Source: Gracilaria domingensis | Lineage: Eukaryota > Rhodophyta > Florideophyceae > Gracilariales > Gracilariaceae | Length of the DNA: 64,000 nt | NCBI GenBank assembly: GCA_022539475.1 | Contig: VCMS01000026.1 | Span: 174,530 to 238,529, forward strand | Direction of reading: 5' to 3' | Shown here: in pieces, positions 51,346 to 60,020 of the stretch | Layout of the letters: each line of letters opens with the position of its first letter | Position numbering within the stretch: the stretch's first letter is position 1 | Position numbers and translations under genes: made by a program | The notes under the pieces: model-generated | What the model was told of the DNA's origin: nothing | Database searches by the model: none | What the model saw: only the letters and a program-made list of their open reading frames with translations

Positions 51346-51611
51346 GTCCGCGCGAGCGCTTCTGCGTTCCGCCGCGCTTGTGCGGTGCTCGCTCGCGATG
51401 TGATCGTCCCGCGCGAGGTTTCCGTCGCGGCCAACGGGCGCGCGCCACGCGCACGGCTGGCTGCAAGCCGCCCGCGGCGCATGCCGCGCGCCGCAATAAA
51501 ACGCCCCCGCTCCGCTGCCGCGCGCGCGCGCAACGTGAACCGGACTGCGGTTACCGGAGGCGCACCGCGGCGCGCCGCCCCCGAACGACGCGGCGCCCCC
51601 GCGCGCCCACC

Positions 51612-52688
51612 ATGCAGCCGGACGGCGCCAAAGTCATCAACCACGCGCCGCCGTCATCGCCATCGCCATCGCCATCGCCATCGCCATCGCCATCGCCATC
51701 GCCGTCGCCATCGCCGTCGCCATCGCCGTCGCCGTCGTCGCTCCGCGCGCGTCTGCACGCGCGCGCGCTCGACGCGGCGCAGCACGCCAGCGCGCAGCTG
51801 TCGGCGCTGGACGCGGCGTACCGCGGCGCGCACGCGCGGCTGACGGCCGAGCTGGCCGCGCTGCGCGGCCGCGCGGCCGCCGAGCTGGCGGCCGCGGCCG
51901 CGGCGCAGCACGCGGGCGTGCAGCGGCTGGAGCGCGCGGCGCGCGCGCTGGCGGTGCGCGCCATGCAGCTGGACAACCGCGCGCTGCAGCTGGACGTGCG
52001 CGAGCGCGCGCTGGCGGACGCGCAGCGGCGCCAGCGCGAGCGCGACGCGCCGCGCGAGCGCGAGCTGGCGCGGCGGCGCGCGGAGCTGGAGCGGCGCGAG
52101 CGCGAGGCGCTGGCGAGGGAGGCGTCGCTCAAGTGCTCCACGCTGCAGCAGGCGCGGCTGCACCAGTGGTCCAAGCGGCTGCACAAGCAGCAGCGCGACA
52201 GCAGCGACGCGCACGCCGCCGAGAACGAGCGCATCGCCGCGCGGCTGGCGGCGGTGGTGCGGCGCCAAGTGCTCGCCGCGGAGAAGGAGCGCCGCTTCGA
52301 GGCCGCGTGCGAGAGCAGGCAGCACGAGCTGCGCCGGCGCGAGGCCGCGGCGGAGCTGCTCGCAGACGCGCTGCAGAAGCAGCGCACAGACGCGCACGAC
52401 CAAATTCAGCGCGAGCGCGCGCAGTTCTGGAAGCATCAGCAGAGGCTCAGCGCTGTGGTTTCGCGCGAAATCGAGGCGTTGCTCGGCGAGCAGGCCAAGT
52501 TGCGAGTTCAGTTTGAGCAGGACGCCGCGGCTACGAGCAATACATTGCGTTCGATGGCGAACGCTGTCGCAGAGTTGAGACCGTGCACGGAGAAACAGCA
52601 TGCGGTAAACACAACAGCACAGTCACCAGCGCAACGCTCAGCGCACGTTGAAGATGAACGCAACGGCTCAGCTGGCGCAAACTCGTGA
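51612..52688 (+). CDS. Coiled-coil protein with N-terminal Ser-Pro repeat, unknown function
   Basis: ATG 51612 gives 358 residues. After MQPDGAKVINHAPP comes a ~13-fold Ser-Pro repeat encoded by a gccatc microsatellite (51656-51735). An Ala/Arg-rich alpha-helical coiled coil follows over most of the protein (RRAELERREREALAREASL, RREAAAELLADALQKQ). The end is less GC-biased (EKQHAVNTTAQSP). It is divergently placed from the fibrillin gene and its 3' end faces the GCP2 gene ~95 bases away. The neighbouring GCP2 gene makes a cytoskeletal role imaginable but unproven. Confidence 0.65.
   Translation: MQPDGAKVINHAPPSSPSPSPSPSPSPSPSPSPSPSPSPSPSSLRARLHARALDAAQHASAQLSALDAAYRGAHARLTAELAALRGRAAAELAAAAAAQHAGVQRLERAARALAVRAMQLDNRALQLDVRERALADAQRRQRERDAPRERELARRRAELERREREALAREASLKCSTLQQARLHQWSKRLHKQQRDSSDAHAAENERIAARLAAVVRRQVLAAEKERRFEAACESRQHELRRREAAAELLADALQKQRTDAHDQIQRERAQFWKHQQRLSAVVSREIEALLGEQAKLRVQFEQDAAATSNTLRSMANAVAELRPCTEKQHAVNTTAQSPAQRSAHVEDERNGSAGANS
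51656..51735 (+). repeat. Hexanucleotide microsatellite (gccatc/gccgtc)n
   Basis: About thirteen units of gccatc or gccgtc lie inside the coding region and encode Ser-Pro repeats. Length variation would keep the frame. Confidence 0.9.
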
Positions 52689-52782
52689 GCTACATTGCTC
52701 ACTAATGCGACAAACTCAACAGCTTTGACGGTGGTCAACAAGCGAAAAAGCAAAACTTTGTGTGGGTTGTGATGTTGTCAAC

Positions 52783-53927
52783 TCAGATCTGCAGCTTGCC
52801 AAACGAAGCCAAAGATCGTTCCTTGAATCTACTGTAGTAGTCGCCACCGTCGAGGCGTTGGCACAAATTTGCGAGGTGCACGTTGGCGCGTTTCTTCGAC
52901 ACGGCGGACAGGCCGTCCATGAGCTTGCCGAGGTGCAGGTCAAAGCTGGTCTCAAACTTTGCCAGCGTGGTGGGGTACGCGCGCTGCTGCAGCCGCTGCT
53001 GCACCACGTCGGCGTGCTCGCGCGCGCGGATGAGCGCCTCAAAGCGGGCGGAGTAGGTGGCGAAGGAGGTGCAGGTCTCGCCGAGCGCCCACAGCACCTG
53101 CAGGTGCTTCTCGTTGGACAGCAGGCTGTGCGTGACGCACATGTCCAGAAAGTGGGCGTGGTGCAGCATGATCTCGTCGATGGTGTGCGCGCGGCGCATG
53201 GCGGCCTCCAGCTGGCGCCAGTTGGGCTCGATGACGTCCGCCGCGGTGTAGTAGAGCATGTTGCGCACAAAGTGCAGCATGCGGTTGCGCAGCGCGAAGG
53301 AGCGCACCAGCGACGCGGGCAGGCGGGCGAGCGAGCGCCTGGCGCGCATGTGCAGCTTCCAGCAGCGCTCGAGCTCGCGCTCCACGTACTTGAGGTAGAA
53401 GAGGTAGCGGAACAGGAACTGGTACTTGAGCAGCTCGGTGTCGGACACGACCAGGTTGAGCGGCCACTCGAGGCGGTAGTGCAGCGCGAACGCCTCGTAG
53501 CCCGAGATGGCGGCGCGCGCGCGCGCGCCGGCGGCGGGCTGGCGCGCGTCGTCGACGTGCGCAATCTCGGCGGCGAGGTGGTGGTCGGCCAGCACGCACG
53601 TGAGGCCGTCGGCGAACGGGTCGGCGCGGCCGACGCCGGCGCGGATGCACAGGTCGAGCAGCGCGGCCAGGCGGCTGCGCGACAGCGCGGGGCGCGGCTT
53701 GGCCAGCTCGGCGTGCGCCACGTCCAGCAGGTGCGCCACAAAGTCGGAGGCGGCGCACAGGAAGAAGGCGCGCAGCGTGCGCAGCCGCTCGCGCAGGCGC
53801 ACGCTGCGCGACAGGTGCGCCATGAGGTGCGCGGCGGCGCGCGCGTACGCGGCGGCGGCGAACGCGGCGAGGCGGCGGCGCGCGTCGGGCGCGAGCAGGT
53901 CGGGCGCGGCGGCGGCGAGCGAGTGGT

Positions 53928-53958
<31 letters not shown>

Positions 53959-54897
53959 GCCGCACTCGCGCAGCACGTTGAGGTACTTGCCGGCGCGCAG
54001 CAGCGTGGGCGCGAACTCGGCGAGGAAGCGCGGCAGCATGTCGCGGTTGATGGCGAAGCGGTGCTGCCAGCCGGCGGCGCCGGCCGCGCGCGCGAAGCGC
54101 GCGTCGTGGCGCACGAAGAACTCGCCGTGCGCGTCGTCGACGGCGCCGCGCAGCGCCCACGCGTCGAGCTGGTGCCACAGCGGCGCGGCGGCGCGGCGCA
54201 GCAGCGCGGCGCACAGCGGCGCGTGGCGCGGCGCGCCCACGTGCGCGCCCGCCAGCGCGTGCAGCGCGTGCAGCGCGGCGCCGCCGTGCGCGCGGCGCAG
54301 CGCGTCGCCCACCGCCGCCAGCAGCCGCATGGCGCGCAGCGCCGGCTGCGCGTGCGCCAGCAGCGCCTGCAGCGGGCAGCGGCTGGCCGCGGCCGCCGCC
54401 TCCAGCCGCAGCACCAGCGCCGCGAACTCGTGCAGCAGCTCCTCCAGCGCCGCCGCCACGCTCGCGCGCACGTGCCCCGCGCCGCGCCGCGGCGCGCGGA
54501 ACGCCTCCACGAACGCGCGCACGCGCGCGTGCAGCGTGGCCAGCGGCAGCAGCCGCGCCAGCAGCGCCGCCGCGTCCGCCGGCAGCGCGCCGCGCGCGCG
54601 CGCGCGGAACGTCGCGCCCGCCGCCGCGTCCGCGCCGCGCTCCACCGTCGCCAGCGCCGGCCGCACGCCCAGCAGCGCGTACAGCGCGTCCTGCACGGCC
54701 GCCGCCTCTGTCTCCGCCGCCTCTGTCTCCGCCTCCGCCTCCGCCTCCGCCGCCGCGGGCGCGAGGCTGAGGAACGCGCCGGTGAGGTACGGGCGCTGCG
54801 TGTCCCACGCGGGCGACTGCGCGCGCGCCGGCGCCGGCGCCGGCGGCGACGGCGGCGCGTGCTTGCGCGCGTGCGCGTGCGTGGTGCCGCCGCCCAT
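52783..54897 (-). CDS. Gamma-tubulin complex component 2 (GCP2/Spc97 family)
   Basis: ATG 54897 gives 704 residues. The GRIP1-type region has WHQLDAWALRGAVDDAHGEF and WQHRFAINRDMLPRFLAEF. LLRAGKYLNVLRECG (about 300-314) is the hallmark of GCP2. GRIP2 follows: YRLEWPLNLVVSDTELLKYQ, FLFRYLFYLKYVERELERCW, MLHFVRNMLYYTAADVIEPN, FLDMCVTHSLL. The complex nucleates microtubules by templating gamma-tubulin. It is extremely Ala/Arg-rich because of high GC; the loop with nine prolines (about 319-327) is a GC expansion. It is somewhat shorter than animal GCP2. No intron is needed. Confidence 0.92.
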
Positions 54898-55024
54898 TGC
54901 GAGGCGCGATCGAGGCGGACGAAGGGCGGTGGCGACGCGCGTCGGTGCGAGCGCTTGTTTTCATTCAACAACACACGCGTTGTTTGATCGCAGTTCAAAT
55001 TTCAAATAGCGCCACTTTTAACAT

Positions 55025-55534
55025 CTAGTTGTGCTTTTTGTGCTCGCCGGTCGACGCCGCTGGCGCCGACGACGTGGCGCTGGCGCCGCTGGCGCCGCTG
55101 GCGCCGCCGCCACCGCCGTCGCCGCCGTCGCCGCCGTCGCCGCCGCCGTCGCCGCGCAGCGGCGCCGCCTGCGCGTGCAGCTTGGCGATCTCCGCCATGA
55201 ACCTGTGCGGCGCGCGTGCGCGCGAGGAGCGGGCGTCAGCACATGAGCTTGCGCGGAAAGACGAAAAAAGTGGCGCGGCGCAACGTACACAAAGTAGCAC
55301 GCCGTGAGCGCCGCGCACAGCAGCCACATGATCTCAAAGTGCGGCGACAGCACGCGCATGGCCGCCAACGACAGCAGCAGCGCGTTGAGCAGCAGCAGCA
55401 CCAGCCGCAGCACCACGTGCGTGCCGCCGCTCACGCCCGGCTTGAGCCAGGCCGGCAGCGCCGCCAGCATCTCCGCCGCCACGCTGGCCTCGCTCGCCGC
55501 GCCCGCGCCCGCGCCCGCGCCCGCCGCCGCAGAT

Positions 55535-55580
<46 letters not shown>

Positions 55581-55611
55581 ACGAGGCGCTCGTCGACGAC
55601 GCGGACGACAT
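55025..55611 (-). CDS. Pkr1-like V-ATPase assembly factor, two exons
   Basis: Exon 1 is 55611-55289 and exon 2 is 55202-55025. The 86-base intron (GTACGTTG...CACAG) joins CYFVF to MAEIAKLHAQ in frame, giving 166 residues. After an Ala/Pro repeat come LPAWLKPGVSGGTHVVLRLV, two membrane helices (LLLLNALLLSLAA and IMWLLCAALTACYFV) and the motif PHFEIMWLL. This is the layout of Pkr1, a small ER protein that helps assemble the V-ATPase membrane sector ('PG', then two helices with 'HF'). The tail is Gly/Ala/Ser-rich and ends EHKKHN, a possible ER-type lysine signal. Homology is by eye. Confidence 0.65.
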
Positions 55612-55839
55612 GGTGCCAGACCGCGGCGCGGCGCGCGGCGCGACGCGCGCATCGCGCCGACCAAAACGCGCAGCGCGCGGGGCGCGCCACGCGCGCCGTC
55701 ACGCGGCGCCGCCGCCTCACGCGCGTGACGGCCGCGTCACGCCGGAGCTCGCTGCTGCGCGTGTCAGAGCCGGCGGCTCTGCTTGCCTCGGGGCGCGCGC
55801 GCAGCCGCCGCCGGCAGCCCGCGGTGGACGGCGCGCGTC

Positions 55840-56916
55840 ATGAGCGGCGCGGCGTTCGCGGCGCTGCTGCGCGGCTGCGCGCGCCCGCTGTGCGCGCGGC
55901 GCGGCCGCCGCGCGCCGCCGCTGTGCGCGCGGCGCGACGCGCGCGCCGGCGGCGGCGGCGCGCCGCCGGCGGACGCGCCGCCGGCGGACGCGCCGCCGGC
56001 GCGGCGCGGGCGGCTGTTCGTGGTGGCGACGCCGATCGGCAACGCGCGCGACATCACGCTGCGCGCGGTGGACGTGCTCAGCGCCGTGGACGTGGTGGCG
56101 GCCGAGGACACGCGGGTGGCGCGCGCGCTGCTGCGCCCGCTGGCGCGCCCGCCGCACCAGCTGCTGCTGTCGTGCCACGAGCACAACTGGCGCGCGCGCC
56201 TGCCCGCGCTGCTGGCGCAGCTGCGGCGCGGGCGCGACGTCGCGCTCGTGTCGGACGCCGGCACGCCGTGCGTGTCCGACCCGGGCGCGCAGCTGGTGCG
56301 CGCCGCCGCCGCCGCCGGGCTGCGCGTCGTGCCGCTGCCGGGCGCCTGCGCCGCCGTGTCGGCGCTCGTGGCCAGCGCGCTGCCGGCGCGTAGCTTCACC
56401 TTCGTGGGCTTCCTGCCGCGCGCCGGCGCCGCGCGCCGCCGCGCGCTGCAGCACGCGTGCGCCATCCCGTCCACCGTCGTGCTGTACGAGGCGCCGCACC
56501 GCCTGCTCTCCACGCTGCGCGCGCTGGCCGCCGCGCAGCCGCGCGCCCGCGCGTGCTGCCTGGCGCGCGAGATGACCAAGAAGTACGAGCAGTTCCTGCG
56601 CTTCGACTCCGTGTCCGACGCGTACCACTTCTACGCCGACCGCGACGAGACGCCGCGCGGCGAGTACACCATTGTGCTGGCGCCGACGCCGGTGCAGCCG
56701 CTCGTGCAGCACGACCTCAGCACCTACCCCACCGCGCCGGTCGAGCTGCCGGCGCTGGTGGAGAGCCTGCTCAAGGAGCGCATTCCGGTCAGCGCCGTGG
56801 CCAGGGCTGTCTCGTCCGCGTGCGACGTGCCGAAGAAGCTCGTCTACGCATATGCCACAAAGCTCAAGCAAAACATGTTGTACGCTGACGACACCGATCA
56901 CACTTCACATCCATAA
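55840..56916 (+). CDS. rsmI: RsmI-type rRNA cytidine-2'-O-methyltransferase, organelle-targeted
   Basis: ATG 55840 gives 358 residues. Landmarks in order are LFVVATPIGNARDITLRAV (about 58-76), VVAAEDTRVARALL, LVSDAGTPCVSDPGAQLVRA (SAM-binding tetrapyrrole-methylase fold, about 135-155), VPLPGACAAVSALVASALP, FTFVGFLPR, LYEAPHRL, and the RsmI helix REMTKKYEQFLR. The bacterial enzyme methylates C1402 of 16S rRNA. The ~55-residue Arg/Ala/Pro N-terminal extension suggests import into plastid or mitochondrion. It has no intron. It is divergent from the Pkr1-like gene with a ~230-base gap. Confidence 0.93.
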   Translation: MSGAAFAALLRGCARPLCARRGRRAPPLCARRDARAGGGGAPPADAPPADAPPARRGRLFVVATPIGNARDITLRAVDVLSAVDVVAAEDTRVARALLRPLARPPHQLLLSCHEHNWRARLPALLAQLRRGRDVALVSDAGTPCVSDPGAQLVRAAAAAGLRVVPLPGACAAVSALVASALPARSFTFVGFLPRAGAARRRALQHACAIPSTVVLYEAPHRLLSTLRALAAAQPRARACCLAREMTKKYEQFLRFDSVSDAYHFYADRDETPRGEYTIVLAPTPVQPLVQHDLSTYPTAPVELPALVESLLKERIPVSAVARAVSSACDVPKKLVYAYATKLKQNMLYADDTDHTSHP

Positions 56917-58099
56917 AAACCGCTCATGCTACCTACATCCCAACTTCTCCTGCACATCCGCCGTCGCTTCATCTTTGCTCTCCTCCGTTGCTTCTAGGCG
57001 GAGGCGAAAGGCCCGCTTTGCCTCACGCAGCTGCCACCAGCCGCTGCGTACAGCGTGTTCCCCTGAACAGCGCTGCAGCCCATCCCAAATCGCATTTCAA
57101 GTACAGATGTGCGGCTCCGTAGTTGACGACGACAATTACAGTTCGATTGAAACCATTCGGCTTGGGCTCGTCGCCGGCGCAATGTTGATCTTTGAAGGAA
57201 TGTATATGAACAAAAAGTAGAAAATGGCTGACAATTGTGATATTCTTTTTTAGTAAATGGCGCATAAACTCTATAATATCTTGTACACCACTTCTACCAC
57301 TTTTTAAAAATGGCGTATAGGTAATACATAACTCCTAAAGGTCTCAAAACATGAGCGATATATGAAAACGCCATTTTGGTGATGGCGTCGGCGGTTACAG
57401 CAAAAGGGGGCAAAAACGAAAAAATAAAGTTTGCTCTCGTAGAGTATCAGTCCAATTGGACAAACAAGTACTAGTTCAATGAGATCTTCCAAGAATTGGG
57501 TACCGCGACACTCTAGCAAAATCCAACCAACCTCATGGTCGCATTTCAAGCGTTTCTTGGATAGACATGTCTTGAAAGTGTTGGCCTCCAGCAGGTCAAC
57601 CCACCCAGCTGCAGACCGGGACTCAATGTTATTATGTAAGTTATTTGCAACCATTTTTCTTTACCTCATAATCAGATGATAAGATTACGAGCACACCAAC
57701 TTTCATTCTTTCTTTCCCACGATCTTTATGAAACATAAATTCCGTACCGCAAATTTTACTACTCCTTACCATTTTTCTCACCATTGTTATGGTAAACCAA
57801 ATGCAGCTTTGCATCGCTCTTCTCATCCCCCACCGCGTGCAACGCTGACTCTCACGGACGCTCAACTTCCGGCGCACAACATTACCAAGATCTCTAAAAC
57901 AAATTACCGTATGGAACATACTTGTCGCCTGTGAAACCGACGACAATTTCGCAACCGCGCTTAGTGTCAACTGCTACATCTTTTTCGATGTTCCACTACC
58001 CCCTTTCATCAAACTTCGCACTGAAGTACCGCGCTCATCTCCGTACGCGAGAAAACGAACCAGAAGAGGACGCAAACCGTTCTGGAACACCGTCGATTT
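56917..58099. other. Island edge and transposon flank
   Basis: GC content falls steeply just after the RsmI stop. No gene is recognised. The distal part (57.9 kb on) has frames that may be the degraded N-terminal region of the Harbinger transposase. Confidence 0.5.
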
Positions 58100-58928
58100 T
58101 CTTGGCCTGGTACCATGGTACATCAGAACGAGTGATGTCGGCTATCTTCTGTGTCCAATCTTTAGAATAGTTCCGTCGTCGGTTAGGGACTGGTTTTCAA
58201 ATGAAACTCAGCTACTTCGCATGGTGCTTACCTCAGACGCAATTCCAGAAGCTAAAATTAGATGGCTCACTGTAACTGAGATCACGTTAAGCGCAGAACA
58301 TCTAGCAGCTGCAAAGCCAGAAACGACTGCTTTGCTCAAAGGCGTTTTCGCTTTCAGTGATGGTGGGCGCTTCCAATGTGCAGAATAGGAAGACCCAGAC
58401 CTGCAAAATGCGTATTTCGACGGCTATACCTCGCTTTTACAAGTGACAAATATCTTCGTTTGGAACGTCTTTGGAGAGATCATTCATGCGAAGATTAATT
58501 ATCCGGGGTCATGACACGATAGCCGACTCGCCAGTGTAACCGGACTGTATTGGCCACGATTGTCAGACATTTCTACACCACCCGGCTTTGGTATACTGGG
58601 TGACACAGCATTCTGCAATAATATGAATGTGACTAACGGAAAAGTACTACGATGTAGAAAAACAAACGAGAAACCACCCTACAAAGACATGTTCGTTACC
58701 GATGTGGTCGATATGCTGCTGCAAAGCGTCTACTCGTCCAGCCGACAGACCGCCGAATGGGGTGTGAACGCGTTAAAAGCGCCCTTTCGCAGACTTCAGT
58801 CCGTACTGCCGGCGGACACCTCGAAGCGTTTCGATATAATCTGTGTTGCCTGTCACTTGATGAATATCCGCACGAGAGTTATGAGCCACAACCAGATCCG
58901 GAGCGTGCACGGGTTGCGGAATAGGTGA
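58100..58928 (+). pseudogene. PIF/Harbinger DDE transposase, two in-frame stops
   Basis: One frame runs from about 58100 to 58928 with stops only at 58386 (TAG) and 58512 (TGA). It contains VFAFSDGGRF (first catalytic Asp region), LQNAYFDGYTSLLQVTNIFV, a broken 'PGSWHDS'-type motif in which Trp is replaced by TGA, and FGILGDTAFC (second Asp). RQTAEWGVNALKAPFRRL (the Glu) and MNIRTRVMSHNQIR follow. This is the DDE_Tnp_4 nuclease of Harbinger elements. The N-terminus is degraded by a frame change. It converges with the Myb/SANT-like gene ~100 bases downstream, the standard Harbinger two-gene layout. Confidence 0.88.
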
Positions 58929-59027
58929 TTCATTCTCGGAAGCATTGTGTCTTTGGCGCTGAAGCGAGTTCTCCACAATTGCGAAGACTTCGTTGCGTAA
59001 ATGCATTGCGGTTTGTTGTAGCGCTGT

Positions 59028-60020
59028 TTAATTTTGTGCTCTCATACTACTCACCTCTTCCCTCATAATGGCACGGATTTCATCTGCAGTAACTATCGGA
59101 CCGCTTTGCGTTGGAGTCTTCATTTCTGTAACCCATTTAGCCATTTGCGACACACCTTCGCTAGTAAGTTCCATGTGCTTCACAATGTCTTGTTGAAATC
59201 GCTTCGCTACAGGCAGCCCAGTAGGCGCAATGTTTCGCTTTGTTCGACGCTCTCCAACAACGCCGCTTACTTCGCGCGCCTTCTGTAGCTCCTCAGTTGA
59301 GGGGTTGATATGGTCATCATGTTTTACAAGCACGGCCGAGACGACCTTGGCCTGAATATCTCTGTTGATCTGCTTTGCCCGGCGCACGAATGGCGGGCAT
59401 GTCGGGTCCCCAGTTGGTTTACGGACGTGAATAAGTCGGTCAAACTTATCCTTTAAGCTCTCCGCGGTTCGAAACGCTTTATCGGCATCGGTAATATCAT
59501 CGTTGAACTGCTGCGCTACTCTGGCCCATCCATTGGCCCCTGTAGGTTCTAACTCACTAACGATCTCTAAAAGAAGGTCTATGTCGTTAACGGTGTAATT
59601 GGTGCTTCCTTGGCGTGAGTGAGGGTCGTCTGTCTTTGCGCGTTTGGACCTTTTCTTCATTTTCGATGTTGCTTGTGCGGCTTCTCTGTTTCTGGGAGTA
59701 GAGTTTTTCTTTTTCGCATGCTTGGGAAGGACAGAAGTTGTTGGTGACGGGACATTTTGCACATTGGCACGGTGGTTTGCGGAAGAGAACGGCTGAGTTC
59801 CGATGTTTGTTGGCAGTGGTTGAGGACTAGGAGGTTCTGTGCGACCGGTACCCTCGAAATCAATCCCGCTATCACTCCGGCTATCACTCGCAAGTATGTA
59901 CTGGAGCGAATTCATTCGTTGTCGGTATAGGCCAAGTCGGCGAAAGGAAGGGAAGTAAACGTAAAACCTGTGACCGTGCGTGTTACCGAAGGCGAGAGCG
60001 CGACGCAGGCGAAACTCCAT
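59028..60020 (-). CDS. Harbinger accessory Myb/SANT-like protein (DUF6818 type)
   Basis: ATG 60020 gives 330 residues. After a basic disordered part (KHAKKKNSTPRNREAAQA, KKRSKRAKTDD) comes a trihelix-like DNA-binding domain (about 139-225). It reads YTVNDIDLLLEIVSELEPTG, WARVAQQFND, RTAESLKDKFDRL, KPTGDPTCPPFVRRAKQINR. This pattern is the DUF6818/Myb-like type found beside Harbinger transposases in oomycetes and algae. There it supports nuclear import and binding of element ends. A C-terminal helix (MELTSEGVSQMAKWVTEMK) may mediate dimerisation. The frame is intact although the facing transposase is broken. Confidence 0.82.
   Translation of the reverse strand: MEFRLRRALAFGNTHGHRFYVYFPSFRRLGLYRQRMNSLQYILASDSRSDSGIDFEGTGRTEPPSPQPLPTNIGTQPFSSANHRANVQNVPSPTTSVLPKHAKKKNSTPRNREAAQATSKMKKRSKRAKTDDPHSRQGSTNYTVNDIDLLLEIVSELEPTGANGWARVAQQFNDDITDADKAFRTAESLKDKFDRLIHVRKPTGDPTCPPFVRRAKQINRDIQAKVVSAVLVKHDDHINPSTEELQKAREVSGVVGERRTKRNIAPTGLPVAKRFQQDIVKHMELTSEGVSQMAKWVTEMKTPTQSGPIVTADEIRAIMREEVSSMRAQN

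Noticed and set aside
52762-55009. Plus-strand frames of 741 and 500 codons opposite the GCP2 gene
   Set aside because: They are antisense shadows. The minus strand encodes clear GCP2 motifs, and extreme GC removes stop codons from the other strand.
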